Source: UTCHB3 sp964371075 (GTDB lineage: Bacteria > Bacteroidota > Ignavibacteria > Ignavibacteriales > Ignavibacteriaceae). From it: a stretch of 64,000 nucleotides of DNA. This document shows, piece by piece, positions 1-9,700 of this stretch (position 1 is the stretch's first letter; every line of letters begins with the position of its first letter). The stretch covers positions 744,001-808,000 of the forward strand of contig CAYJKN010000002.1 in the NCBI GenBank assembly GCA_964371075.1, given 5' to 3'. A program made the translations under genes and the position numbers. The notes under the pieces were generated by a model, which was not told the origin of the DNA, did no database searches, and was given only the letters and a program-made list of their open reading frames with translations.

Positions 1-161
1 TAAAAAAATTCCTCGTTGTTGAAATGAATGCCGGTCAGATGGTCGAAGATGTTCGACTCTCAATAAACGGTAAAGCTGATGTTCAATTCTACGGAAGAAT
101 GGGTGGTATGATCCCTGATCCGGAAGAAATTTTAACAAAACTTGAATCAATGATGAAATAA
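1..161 (+). CDS. 2-oxoacid:ferredoxin oxidoreductase, alpha subunit (C-terminal end only)
   Basis: Only the last 53 codons are in the window; the frame is open from the left edge (first full codon at base 3) to TAA at 159-161. The visible end, with VVEMNAGQMVEDVRLSING and FYGRMGG followed by PDPEEI, matches the C-terminus of the VorB/KorA-type alpha subunit of the pyruvate/2-ketoisovalerate/2-oxoglutarate:ferredoxin oxidoreductase family. These enzymes oxidatively decarboxylate a 2-oxoacid to an acyl-CoA and reduce ferredoxin in the cytoplasm. The beta subunit begins 13 bases downstream and the gamma subunit follows it, so this is one operon. The substrate (branched-chain 2-oxoacid or 2-oxoglutarate) cannot be told from this fragment; overall resemblance is closest to the branched-chain (Vor) type. 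Confidence 0.85.
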   Translation, partial: KKFLVVEMNAGQMVEDVRLSINGKADVQFYGRMGGMIPDPEEILTKLESMMK

Positions 162-174
162 CGGGAGATAAACG

Positions 175-975
175 ATGGAACAATTTTTAATTAACCCCGA
201 TTGTATGGTTTATGATAACCATCCCGTTACTCTTACAGGTGAACCTTTTCACTATTGCCCCGGATGTGGACATGGTGTCATCCATAAAGTACTTATGGAA
301 GTGGTTCGTGATCTTGGTATCCAGGAAGAAGTAATTGGTGTGGCTCCCGTTGGTTGTTCAGTTTTTGCTTATCACTATATGAATGTTGATATGCAGGAAG
401 CAGCTCACGGAAGAGCAAGTGCAGTTGCCACAGCAATCAAAAGAGTAAGACCTCAAAATTATGTTTTCTCCTATCAGGGAGATGGTGATCTTGCTGCCAT
501 TGGTACCGCAGAAACTATCCACACAGTAAACCGTGGTGAAAACATCCTGATGGTATTTGTAAATAACGCAATCTATGGAATGACGGGCGGCCAGATGGCT
601 CCCACTTCACTTATCGGAATGAAAACTGCTACTTCTCCTTATGGAAGAGATGCCGCTTCCATGGGTAACCCCATAAAGATTACTGAACTGCTCGCACAAT
701 TGCCGGGGGCATATTATGTTGCTCGCCACGCAGTGCACACTCCAAATGCAGTTCGTAAATTAACAAAAGCATTTAAAAATGCGTTTGAATATCAGAAATT
801 AAACCGGGGCACCTGCTTCATCGAAGTGGTCTCAAATTGCCCCTCAGGGTGGAAGATGAGTCCTGTTCAGTCGATCGACTGGATTGAAAAGAACATGCTC
901 CCCATGTTCCCACTCGGCGACATCAAGGTTCCCGATCCAAAAACCGGCAACCCTGTCATGGTTAAAAATAATTAA
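175..975 (+). CDS. 2-oxoacid:ferredoxin oxidoreductase, beta (thiamine diphosphate-binding) subunit
   Basis: 266 aa, normal length for the two-domain beta subunit. It has the CPGCGHG start motif and the thiamine diphosphate/Mg site GDGD (near residue 103) followed about 30 residues later by NNAIYGMTGGQ. This is the catalytic subunit that binds ThDP and, with the alpha subunit, carries out 2-oxoacid decarboxylation. It lies between the alpha-subunit end (stop at 161) and the gamma subunit (start at 991). GGGAGA sits about 7 bases before ATG 175 and supports this start. The sequence resembles VorA/KorB; I cannot decide between 2-ketoisovalerate and 2-oxoglutarate as substrate. Confidence 0.9.
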   Translation: MEQFLINPDCMVYDNHPVTLTGEPFHYCPGCGHGVIHKVLMEVVRDLGIQEEVIGVAPVGCSVFAYHYMNVDMQEAAHGRASAVATAIKRVRPQNYVFSYQGDGDLAAIGTAETIHTVNRGENILMVFVNNAIYGMTGGQMAPTSLIGMKTATSPYGRDAASMGNPIKITELLAQLPGAYYVARHAVHTPNAVRKLTKAFKNAFEYQKLNRGTCFIEVVSNCPSGWKMSPVQSIDWIEKNMLPMFPLGDIKVPDPKTGNPVMVKNN

Positions 976-990
976 GGTTTAGGAATAGAT

Positions 991-1551
991 ATGAAAACAG
1001 AAGAGATCATTATTGCCGGATTTGGTGGTCAGGGAGTCCTTTCCATGGGACAAATGCTCGCCTACTCCGCTCTTATAGATAATAAAGAAACCAGTTGGAT
1101 GCCATCTTATGGCCCCGAAATGCGTGGTGGAACTGCAAATTGTGTGGTAATCGTTTCAGACAGCAGAATCAGCTCACCACTCGTAAGTAAGTATGACACC
1201 GCTATAATCCTTAACCAGCCTTCCATGGAGAAATTCGAAAAGGCAGTTAAACCGGGCGGTTCCCTCTTTTATGAGGAATCCACTATAATTCAACCTCCCA
1301 TGAGGACAGATATTAACATCTACAGAATAAGTGCCCTCAGGGAAGCCGAAAGGCTAAACAAAAAGCAAGTGGCCAATATGGTTATGCTCGGAGCATTTCT
1401 TGAAGTGAAGCCGATAGTTCAGTTTGAAAGTATCCTGGCTGCTTTAAAGAAAGTTCTTCCCGAGAGGCATCATCATCTCATCCCAATCAACGAACAGGCA
1501 TTGTTAAAGGGGAAAGAGATAATTTCTGAGTACTTAAAAGAACCGGTTTAA
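991..1551 (+). CDS. 2-oxoacid:ferredoxin oxidoreductase, gamma subunit
   Basis: 186 aa, typical of the separate gamma subunit of the POR/KOR/VOR family. The N-terminal GFGGQGVLSMGQ and the WMPSYGPEMRGGTANC segment are family hallmarks. The gamma subunit completes the alpha-beta-gamma enzyme and forms part of the CoA-binding region. No ferredoxin-like delta subunit is seen downstream, so its 4Fe-4S clusters must come from another subunit or an external ferredoxin; a delta gene could lie left of the window. The start is 15 bases after the beta subunit's stop. Confidence 0.9.
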   Translation: MKTEEIIIAGFGGQGVLSMGQMLAYSALIDNKETSWMPSYGPEMRGGTANCVVIVSDSRISSPLVSKYDTAIILNQPSMEKFEKAVKPGGSLFYEESTIIQPPMRTDINIYRISALREAERLNKKQVANMVMLGAFLEVKPIVQFESILAALKKVLPERHHHLIPINEQALLKGKEIISEYLKEPV

Positions 1552-1571
1552 ACAGCAAGGCAGGTATTAAA

Positions 1572-1838
1572 ATGACCGATAAAGACTTCAATTGCAATAA
1601 AATCTGTAAAAACTCATGTGCATCCCTTCAGGAAGCACTTCGTAAAGAGACCAGTATTGTGCATTTTTATGAAAACATGATGGAAGATTGCAATTCTCCC
1701 GAAATCAAAAGTTTCCTTACGGATATTATTGAATCAAGGAGACCTGAAATGTTAAAAATAATTCAGAAACTCAATGAGATCCATGCCCGCTCACAAATTG
1801 TAGATGGGGTAATATCGAGTTTTAATCCTGAAGCTTGA
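1572..1838 (+). CDS. small Cys-containing helical protein of unknown function
   Basis: 88 aa, starting 20 bases after the gamma subunit stop and ending just before a terminator, so it is the last gene of the oxidoreductase operon. The N-terminus has three closely spaced cysteines (C at about 8, 12 and 16). The rest is predicted helical with an E...H pattern (EALRKETSIVHFYENMMEDC) that resembles half of a ferritin-like four-helix bundle. I do not recognise a named family. A role in iron handling or as an accessory to the oxidoreductase is only inference from position and composition. Confidence 0.65.
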   Translation: MTDKDFNCNKICKNSCASLQEALRKETSIVHFYENMMEDCNSPEIKSFLTDIIESRRPEMLKIIQKLNEIHARSQIVDGVISSFNPEA

Positions 1839-1861
1839 CAGCTGTTAGTTGTATTGTTTTT

Positions 1862-1896
1862 AGCCGTTCACTCTAAAGGTTGAACGGCTTTTTTTT
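1862..1896 (+). terminator. rho-independent terminator of the oxidoreductase operon
   Basis: A perfect 9-bp stem (AGCCGTTCA with TGAACGGCT) encloses a 10-base loop and is followed by a run of eight to nine T. It lies 24 bases after the stop of the 88-aa gene. Confidence 0.9.
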
Positions 1897-1934
1897 GCAA
1901 AATCTGTGTGTATCAGCTTCTAATAAACCTAAAC

Positions 1935-3293
1935 CTATTTCTGTAGGATCATTTTTTTAATCTCTCTTCTCCCATTAATATTCAATTCATAAAAATAAAT
2001 TCCACTGGGAAGGTTCTCAGCGGTAAAACGAATTTGATGTTCTCCGGTTGTCATTTCACCATTGTACAAAATCTCCTTTACACTCCCCAGGATATCAAAA
2101 ACTTTCACAGAAACTTTCGATGTTTGTGAGGAATTACCATTATAAGGTACCGAAAAAGAGATCAAAGTTTCTGAATTGAAAGGGTTGGGATAATTTTGTG
2201 AAAGATGAAAATTGATAACTTTCTTCTCTTCAGAGTTAATACCATGTGGAGGATATCTTGCTGTAAAATATACACCCCCTGCTGGTCTGATGGCTGATTG
2301 AGGGATAATTGCTTGATCCACCGCTTTGATTCTATATTTAAAAAGATACCCTTTCCTCATCAGGGAATCATTTACATTGAATTTAAGATAACATGTGAAA
2401 GAACCGGGCTCGTAATAAATTGGATGAGATACCGGCATAATTGTATCAAGAGTAGGACCAACATAAAAGCCTTGTAGTTCAATATGATCGATGAAATTAA
2501 AGGATGAATAAGGAGTTATAGAACTGTAGGGGTGTGTTACCTCCACGGGTATATTAAAATAAGATGTATCTAAAATATATGGAGGATTATAGTCGATTAC
2601 CGGTTTTTTGCTCGGATCGAAATAAAGGGTTACCCCAACTGAATCATAGATTATTGCCTGATTAACATACACCACTATATATGGCCAGGGCCATCCATAT
2701 GGTTCATGGAAAAAAGTATATCCGATTCCCTTTGCAAATCCATAGTCATATACTGCTGAATATGTTTGTTCGGTAAATGTATTGCCCCAACCGGTAAAAG
2801 TTTCATATTCTATAAGATAATTGGTCATTCCACGCTCGAAGAGGCAATAAATATTTTGAATTGAACTGTCTTCAGCCACAAAATCCAGCGCCACCTGACC
2901 ACCTGAGATGTAAACTTTTTGTGTTCTGGGGTCATAATGGATCAATTGAGAGCTACCCGGAAAATATGAGTAACTGTGAAATTCTTTGCCGTTTATGATT
3001 TGTTCGGAGACGAATTTATTTTTATATATAATTGGGTGTCCCGGGGGTCCATTTACGTGTTCCCAATAGTATTGCCACTGGTTTCTTTTATCCCAGGGGA
3101 AATAAGATGTATCGCCAAGAAAAGTTGATGGATTTGATGGAAGTTTTGAGCTGTCGAGAATTATATATTCTCTTACGAGGGAGGAAAGCCCGGAATTGTT
3201 CAAAAACTGGGCATTAATAACCACATTATAAAAAATAAAAATCAGTGAAACTAATTGTATCAACCCGGTCAACGATTTGGATTGGTATCGCAT
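1935..3293 (-). CDS. secreted protein with C-terminal T9SS sorting domain
   Basis: 452 aa. The N-terminus has a positive stretch and hydrophobic core (SLIFIFYNVVINAQ), a signal peptide. The last ~85 residues are a type A T9SS sorting domain: SQNYPNPFNSETLISFSVP, then VKVFDILG, GEHQIRFTAENLPSGIYFYE and the basic end KKMILQK. The middle is rich in Tyr, Pro and Gly and matches no enzyme I can name. It is probably exported by the Sec system and then moved by T9SS to the surface or medium. It is monocistronic and divergent from the 3452 gene, with about 150 bases of shared upstream sequence. Confidence 0.8.
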   Translation of the reverse strand: MRYQSKSLTGLIQLVSLIFIFYNVVINAQFLNNSGLSSLVREYIILDSSKLPSNPSTFLGDTSYFPWDKRNQWQYYWEHVNGPPGHPIIYKNKFVSEQIINGKEFHSYSYFPGSSQLIHYDPRTQKVYISGGQVALDFVAEDSSIQNIYCLFERGMTNYLIEYETFTGWGNTFTEQTYSAVYDYGFAKGIGYTFFHEPYGWPWPYIVVYVNQAIIYDSVGVTLYFDPSKKPVIDYNPPYILDTSYFNIPVEVTHPYSSITPYSSFNFIDHIELQGFYVGPTLDTIMPVSHPIYYEPGSFTCYLKFNVNDSLMRKGYLFKYRIKAVDQAIIPQSAIRPAGGVYFTARYPPHGINSEEKKVINFHLSQNYPNPFNSETLISFSVPYNGNSSQTSKVSVKVFDILGSVKEILYNGEMTTGEHQIRFTAENLPSGIYFYELNINGRREIKKMILQK

Positions 3294-3388
3294 AAATACT
3301 CCAAAAGTTATCTGCCTAAAATAGTGATAAAATCAAACAAAGAAAAACAATTAGCGTCCCGTTGAATGAATAAAAAATATAAAGTACT

Positions 3389-3415
3389 TTGACAATTCAT
3401 TTATTATGTTATAAT
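3389..3415 (+). promoter_or_regulatory. candidate promoter with TTGACA and TATAAT boxes
   Basis: TTGACA (3389-3394) and TATAAT (3410-3415) are exact matches to the classical primary-sigma hexamers, though the 15-base spacer is short. It lies 36 bases before the start codon at 3452. The same place also reads as the Bacteroidota -33 TTTG (3388-3391) but lacks a good TAnnTTTG partner, so which element is used is uncertain. Confidence 0.5.
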
Positions 3416-3451
3416 TCACTTCTATACAAAAAATATTTTGTGAGGATTACC

Positions 3452-5422
3452 ATGAGAAATGTAAACCATAAAATAAGTTATGCACTTTTCATAATTTTGG
3501 TTTTTTCTGCACCGGTTATGTCGCAGATGACTCCTTGGACACCTGTAGATACGATGCAAAATACATTCAGCACTGCGTCCCCAAATCTGGGTCCCATAGC
3601 CAGCAGCTATTATTCACCTTTAGTGATGATTCTACATCGTGGAAATTCCAGTTATGCATCCGGAAGTGCGCTGGTTTATAACTTATCCACGGATAATGGG
3701 AATAGCTGGAGCAGGAAACTCCCGCCAATAAATACACAAGCCGGATTTGGTGCGAGGTACCCGACTTTGGCGCTTAAATTGGATTCGGGTCAGGCTTTGC
3801 AAAATGCCAAGGCTTTTTCCACTTTTGGTCACCTCTCAGCCATACCCGAAATAGATCAGGGGGCGGCACTGGTGTCTGATATTTTTAACGCCACTTCCAC
3901 TTCCATAACCTTTAATCAGATGACAGGTTCTCAATCGGGACAAATATGTTGGGCAAGTGACACAGAGAATCGTTTTTTCTGGGTTGGTCAAAATCCTGCG
4001 GGTGGGAACTATACTCTGTTCAGAACTTCTGATCTTGTTAATATTGAGTCATTTCCAATGATAAATTCAGCCGATATTGCGGGAGCTTTTATTCCACTGC
4101 AAGGTGATTCATACAATGGTAAACTATATTTTGGATTTATTGCTGCCAAACCCGGAAGCGGAACCCAATTGGTCTATATGCCGGCATATGTAACTTCCAC
4201 AGATAATGGAGCCACCTGGTCACCCGTAAATTGGGTGGATTTTAGACAGGCTGTTGGCGCAACCCGATTTGACAGGTTATGGGACTATAAACCCAACGAT
4301 CAATTCCTTCAGTTACAAGGTGATATGGCAGTTGGATTCGACGGAAGAGTACATTTTGCTCTTGGGCTCCAGGATACCAACATGACCACAGGTCAAAATC
4401 GAAATGTAATAGCTGAAATTTTGCAAACAGGAAGTTACTGGTCGGCAGCGATGGTAGCTGAAAATTTAAGTGATATTACCTGGTCAAAACTTGATGGTCC
4501 TGCCCTTGGGCAGATGGGTTACAGTGTAAATATTGCTGCGGGAAGGTCCATTGGAGTTTATGCGGTTTCCTTTGTACATCCACCATTAAACAATCCGCTT
4601 GATTCACTTTGTGATGTTTATGTCGCTACCAGAACTGAAGGAACTTACTATTTTTATCCTTTCAACTTAACAGAGACTCCGGGTAAAAATGAAAACAGCC
4701 ATCATATGAGTCCCCGAATTTCATTCAATTCAAGCAATATAGAGTATTATGCAAGAATCATGTATAATTATCCTGCGGGGTATGAAGGTCATTTCCCAAA
4801 TAATGGCGGTTATGATTCTCAAGCAAGTACAATTTATTTTACTAATTTTACTATCCCCATTCCACTCAGTCCGGTAGAATTTACTTCATTTACTGCAAGA
4901 GGCAGCATTAGAGGTGTTGTTCTTGAATGGGTAACAGCGACCGAGAAAAACAATTATATCTTCACAATTGAAAAAAACAGTGGTGAAGGTTTTTATGCCA
5001 TTGGCACTGTTAACGGAGCCGGCACTTCAACACAATTTATGTCATACAATTTTACCGACAATACACCTGTTCCTGGGGCACTCTACAGAATAAAACAAAC
5101 CGACTACGATGGTTCGTTTGCTTATTCACAAGAGATTGAAACCCCGGCAGATTATCTTTATGATTTTAGGCTTGAGCAGAATTATCCAAATCCATTTAAC
5201 CCTTCAACCATCATCCGGTTCTCATTACCCGTTGCAGGGGCAACAACTTTGGATATTTATAACTCACTTGGTGAAAAGGTTGTGACACTCTTGAACAAAG
5301 AATTACCCGCCGGTGAACACCAGATAAATTTTGAAGCCGGAAATCTTTCAGGAGGCGTATATTTTTGTCAACTTCGCTCAGGAACTAAACAACAAATGGT
5401 GAAGATGTTGTTGTTGAAATGA
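3452..5422 (+). CDS. secreted Asp-box (BNR-like) beta-propeller protein with T9SS sorting domain
   Basis: 656 aa from ATG 3452, chosen because GTGAGGA lies just upstream and the resulting N-terminus is a clean signal peptide (ISYALFIILVFSAPVMSQ); the frame extends 21 codons further without a convincing signal. Two Asp-box motifs, STDNGNSWS and STDNGATWS, indicate a sialidase-like beta-propeller fold, but I cannot see a full sialidase active site, so enzymatic activity is unproven. The C-terminus is a T9SS type A domain: EQNYPNPFNPSTIIRFSLP, then LDIYNSLGEKV, GEHQINFEAGNLSGGVYF and KMLLLK. It is a likely surface or released protein, possibly binding or acting on glycans or self-associating. 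Confidence 0.8.
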   Translation: MRNVNHKISYALFIILVFSAPVMSQMTPWTPVDTMQNTFSTASPNLGPIASSYYSPLVMILHRGNSSYASGSALVYNLSTDNGNSWSRKLPPINTQAGFGARYPTLALKLDSGQALQNAKAFSTFGHLSAIPEIDQGAALVSDIFNATSTSITFNQMTGSQSGQICWASDTENRFFWVGQNPAGGNYTLFRTSDLVNIESFPMINSADIAGAFIPLQGDSYNGKLYFGFIAAKPGSGTQLVYMPAYVTSTDNGATWSPVNWVDFRQAVGATRFDRLWDYKPNDQFLQLQGDMAVGFDGRVHFALGLQDTNMTTGQNRNVIAEILQTGSYWSAAMVAENLSDITWSKLDGPALGQMGYSVNIAAGRSIGVYAVSFVHPPLNNPLDSLCDVYVATRTEGTYYFYPFNLTETPGKNENSHHMSPRISFNSSNIEYYARIMYNYPAGYEGHFPNNGGYDSQASTIYFTNFTIPIPLSPVEFTSFTARGSIRGVVLEWVTATEKNNYIFTIEKNSGEGFYAIGTVNGAGTSTQFMSYNFTDNTPVPGALYRIKQTDYDGSFAYSQEIETPADYLYDFRLEQNYPNPFNPSTIIRFSLPVAGATTLDIYNSLGEKVVTLLNKELPAGEHQINFEAGNLSGGVYFCQLRSGTKQQMVKMLLLK

Positions 5423-5474
5423 GATTTGTTTTATTTTCTGAATAAATATTGAGTCAATTGGTTGTTATTCAAAA

Positions 5475-5517
5475 CTGACTGTTGTTTATATCAAAACTAA
5501 CAACAGTCAGTTTTTTT
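5475..5517 (+). terminator. rho-independent terminator
   Basis: A 12-bp perfect stem (CTGACTGTTGTT with AACAACAGTCAG) with a 12-base loop is followed by seven T, 52 bases after the stop of the Asp-box gene. Confidence 0.9.
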
Positions 5518-5587
5518 AATTTTAAGCCATTTATTAGGAGTAGTCTTTTCACAAAATCGAGTTCAAATCAAAATGAGGAGTTACAGA

Positions 5588-5619
5588 TTTCGAAGTGGCC
5601 CAAGAAAACCTTATATTTG
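5588..5619 (+). promoter_or_regulatory. Bacteroidota-type promoter for carAB
   Basis: TTTC (5588-5591), a 20-base spacer and TATATTTG (5612-5619) fit the Bacteroidota consensus TTTG-N19/20-TAnnTTTG with one mismatch in the -33 box. It lies 43 bases before the carA start. Confidence 0.5.
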
Positions 5620-5662
5620 ATTCCAATCTTTTTCAATTCCTAAAAAAACAAACCCACACAAA

Positions 5663-6730
5663 ATGCTTGGAAAACTAATTCTTGAAGATGGCAGCGAATA
5701 CAGCGGCACTGTGTTTGGTGCAGCCCGTTCATCCGCCGGTGAAACTGTATTCAGCACCGCTGTAACCGGTTATACCGAAAGTCTATCTGACCCCTCTTAT
5801 TCAGGTCAGATATTAACCCTCACCTTTCCGTTGGTTGGAAATTACGGGATACCCGGCAAGGCACGGGATGAAAATATCGCAAAATATTTTGAATCCGATA
5901 AGGTGCAAGCTGCGGGACTCATAGTGAACAACTACTCGCCAGAGTATAGCCATTGGAATGCAGAGAGGAGTCTTTCAGACTGGTTGGAAGAGTATGGTGT
6001 TCCCGGTTTAACGGGAATAGACACCCGTGCATTAACCCAAAAACTCAGAGAAAAAGGCTCACTTCTCGGGAAAATTGTAATAGATGAAGATATTCCTTTT
6101 TTTGATCCTGATAAACACGACCTTTTACAGAAGGTGACGATTGAAAAAATTGACGAATTGGGTAACGGCAAGTATAAGATTATGTTGGTTGATTGTGGGA
6201 GTAAAACCAATATTATAAGGTGTTTAATGAGTCGGGATGCCACTGTTATCAGGGTTCCATGGAACCATGATTTTTCAACAGAAGAATATGACGGACTTTT
6301 TATTTCAAATGGACCGGGGAATCCCAAAAGAGCAGAAATCATAATCGAAAATCTCAAAAAGGCATTTCAAAAAGAGAAACCAATTATGGGGATTTGTCTC
6401 GGTCATCAGCTAATGTCTCTTGCATCCGGAGCGGACACCTTAAAAATGAAATATGGCCACAGAAGCCACAATCAACCTGTCCTGCTTTACAACACTGATC
6501 GCGCTTTTATAACTTCACAAAATCACGGGTATGTGGTGGATAACCCCACAATACCCTCTGAGTGGGGACACTATTTTGTGAATCTTAATGACGGAACCAA
6601 CGAAGGAATTCGCCATAAATCTCTCCCGTACTTCTCGGTTCAATTCCATCCTGAAGCTTCAAGTGGACCAACCGACACAGAATTTCTCTTTGATGAATTT
6701 ATGAATATGGTGAAAAGAGGGAGTAAATGA
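5663..6730 (+). CDS. carA: carbamoyl-phosphate synthase small (glutaminase) subunit
   Basis: 355 aa, normal for CarA. The N-terminal domain has GETVFSTAVTGYTESLSDPS and PGLTGIDTRALT. The C-terminal class I glutamine amidotransferase domain has the nucleophile in GICLGHQLM and the His/Glu pair in FHPEASSGPTD. CarA hydrolyses glutamine and channels ammonia to CarB to make carbamoyl phosphate for pyrimidines and arginine. The start is the first ATG after the promoter; there is no strong Shine-Dalgarno sequence, which is common in this group. It overlaps carB by ATGA, suggesting translational coupling. No pyrimidine or arginine genes adjoin it. Confidence 0.97.
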   Translation: MLGKLILEDGSEYSGTVFGAARSSAGETVFSTAVTGYTESLSDPSYSGQILTLTFPLVGNYGIPGKARDENIAKYFESDKVQAAGLIVNNYSPEYSHWNAERSLSDWLEEYGVPGLTGIDTRALTQKLREKGSLLGKIVIDEDIPFFDPDKHDLLQKVTIEKIDELGNGKYKIMLVDCGSKTNIIRCLMSRDATVIRVPWNHDFSTEEYDGLFISNGPGNPKRAEIIIENLKKAFQKEKPIMGICLGHQLMSLASGADTLKMKYGHRSHNQPVLLYNTDRAFITSQNHGYVVDNPTIPSEWGHYFVNLNDGTNEGIRHKSLPYFSVQFHPEASSGPTDTEFLFDEFMNMVKRGSK

Positions 6731-9700
6731 TGAACCCAAGAGTGAAAAAACTGAATAAAGTTGTGATCATTGGCTCCGGTGCACTAAAAATTGGTGAGGC
6801 CGGGGAATTCGATTATAGTGGTTCACAGGCACTGAAAGCACTCCGTGAAGAGGGTGTAAAAACCGTTTTGTTGAATCCAAACATTGCAACTGTTCAAACC
6901 TCGGAAGACCTTGCTGACAGAGTCTATTTTCTACCCGTTACTCCCTGGTTTGTTGAAGAAATTATTAAAAAAGAGAAACCTGATGGAATATTACTTTCAT
7001 TTGGTGGGCAGACTGCACTTAACTGTGGGGTTGAACTCTATAGAGCAGGTACTTTGGCGAAATATGGTGTTGAGGTGTTGGGGACTCCTGTTGATGCGAT
7101 AATTGAGACCGAGGATAGAGAACTTTTTGCCAGAAAACTTGAATCCGTCAGTATCAAAACACCAAAAAGTTTTGCTGTTACTTCGGTGGATGATGCGGTA
7201 AAAGCGGCTGAAACAATTGGTTATCCTTTAATCATAAGGGCAGCTTACACACTGGGTGGTCAGGGAAGTGGATTCTGCCACGATCTCGATTCCCTAAAGG
7301 AAATGGCGGATTTGGCCTTTTCCTACTCTGATCAGATTCTTGTTGAAGAGTCGTTAAAAGGATGGAAAGAGGTTGAATATGAAGTGGTTCGTGACAGATA
7401 CGACAATTGTATCACGGTTTGCAACATGGAGAATTTTGATCCACTCGGAATACATACAGGTGAAAGTATTGTAGTTGCACCTTCGCAAACTCTCTCAAAC
7501 GATGATTATCAGCTTTTACGGAATATTTCGATAAAACTTATCAGGCACATTGGAATAGTTGGCGAGTGTAATGTGCAATTTGCCCTTGATCCCAAATCAC
7601 AGGATTACAGGGTCATAGAAGTGAATGCACGGTTAAGTCGCTCTTCAGCTTTGGCGTCAAAAGCAACGGGGTATCCTCTTGCTTTTGTTGCGGCAAAACT
7701 TGCTTTGGGATACGGACTTCATGAATTAAAAAACAATGTTACCAAAGTAACTTCGGCACTTTTTGAACCGGCACTCGACTATATTGTGGTCAAAATTCCC
7801 CGTTGGGATTTAGACAAGTTTTCGGGAGTATCGAAAAAAATTGGAAGTTCCATGAAAAGTGTCGGGGAGGTCATGGCAATTGGTAGAACTTTCGAAGAGG
7901 CGATACAAAAGGGATTGCGGATGATACGTCAGGCGCGGCATGGGTTTGTGGGGACCAGAGAAGCTCCTGTTGCCGATTTAAAAGCACAACTTCAAGAACC
8001 TACAGACAAAAGAATATTTTATATTGCAGAGGCATTTGAAGAGGGCATGTCGGTTGAAGAAATCCATTCATTAACAAAAATCGACAATTGGTTTCTTGGG
8101 AAACTAAAAAACATTTTTGATCTTAAAAACGAGCTCCTGAAGTTTGATACACTGCCAAAATTGTCCAATGAACTTCTCGCAAAAGCCAAACGGTATGGAT
8201 TCAGCGATTTCCAGATCGCAAGATTTGTATTAAAATCAGTTGACCGATTGATTGAAGAAGATATAATGTTGGTTCGGAATGAGAGAAAACTGCGCGGAAT
8301 TCTTCCCGTGGTTAAACAAATTGACACTTTAGCAGCGGAATATCCTGCCCAAACAAATTATCTTTATCTTACATATTCCGGAACCGATCATGATATTAAT
8401 TATGAAAATGATCAAAAAAGTGTAATTGTGCTTGGTTCGGGAGCTTACAGAATCGGGAGTTCTGTGGAATTTGACTGGTGTTCTGTCTCTGCACTCACAA
8501 CTGTCAGGAATGAGGGATTCAGGGCGATAATGATAAACTATAACCCTGAGACCGTAAGTACCGATTATGATATCTGCGACCGGCTCTACTTTGATGAACT
8601 TTCATTTGAACGGGTAATGGACATAATCGATCTCGAATGTCCATTTGGAGTGATAGTAAATTCGGGAGGGCAGATTCCAAACGGGCTTGCGACCAGACTA
8701 AACGATCAAAATGTTCCAATTCTTGGGACTTCAGCAGAGTCGATTGACCGTTCTGAAAATCGACATAAATTTTCAGAGATGCTCGATCAACTTGGGATAG
8801 ACCAGCCTCGGTGGAAAGAGCTTACATCGATCGATGATATCGTTCAGTTTGCAGATACAACCGGGTTTCCACTTCTTATCCGACCATCTTATGTGCTTGC
8901 CGGTTCAGCAATGAATGTGGTTTCCAACAGGGAAGACCTGGAATATTTCTTAAAAGAAGCGGCGACCGTTTCAAAACAATATCCTGTTGTGGTCTCAGAA
9001 TTTATCGAAAACGCAAAAGAAATCGAGTTTGATGCTGTTGCGAACCATGGCGAAATTGTGGTTTATACTGTTTCTGAACATGTTGAGTTTGCCGGTGTAC
9101 ACTCAGGTGATTCAACAATTATTTTCCCGCCACAAAAAATTTATGTGGAAACCAGCCGTTTGATAAAAAAAACTGCCCAAAGGATTGCGAGGGAGTTAAA
9201 TATCACAGGTCCCTTTAACATCCAGTTTATTGCACGGGATAACTATATTAAAGTTATTGAGTGTAACCTGAGGGCATCAAGGTCTTTTCCTTTTGTATCA
9301 AAAGTGCTAAAGGTAAATCTGATCGAGTTGGCGACAAAAGCTGCTTTGGGGCTGCCTGTTACAAAACCTTCCAAATCGGCGTTTGATCTTGAATATATCG
9401 GAGTGAAAGCTTCCCAGTTTTCATTCCACAGGTTGAGTGGTGCAGACCCGGTTTTGGGTGTTGACATGACCTCGACCGGGGAAGTTGGGTGTATCGGTGA
9501 CGATTTTTATGAGGCACTGCTAAAAGCGATGTTATCTGTTGGTTATCGTTTACCGGTTAGAAGGATTTTTCTCTCAACCGGTCCTTTGCGTGATAAAGTT
9601 GAATTGCTTGAACCATGCAGATTGCTCGCATCGGGTGGTGTAGAGCTGTTTGCAACCGCGGGGACAGCAAAATTTCTTCATGATCACAACATTGAATGTA

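Noticed and set aside
5932..6357. Minus-strand frame inside carA
   Set aside because: Shadow of carA, which is fully conserved; no independent features.
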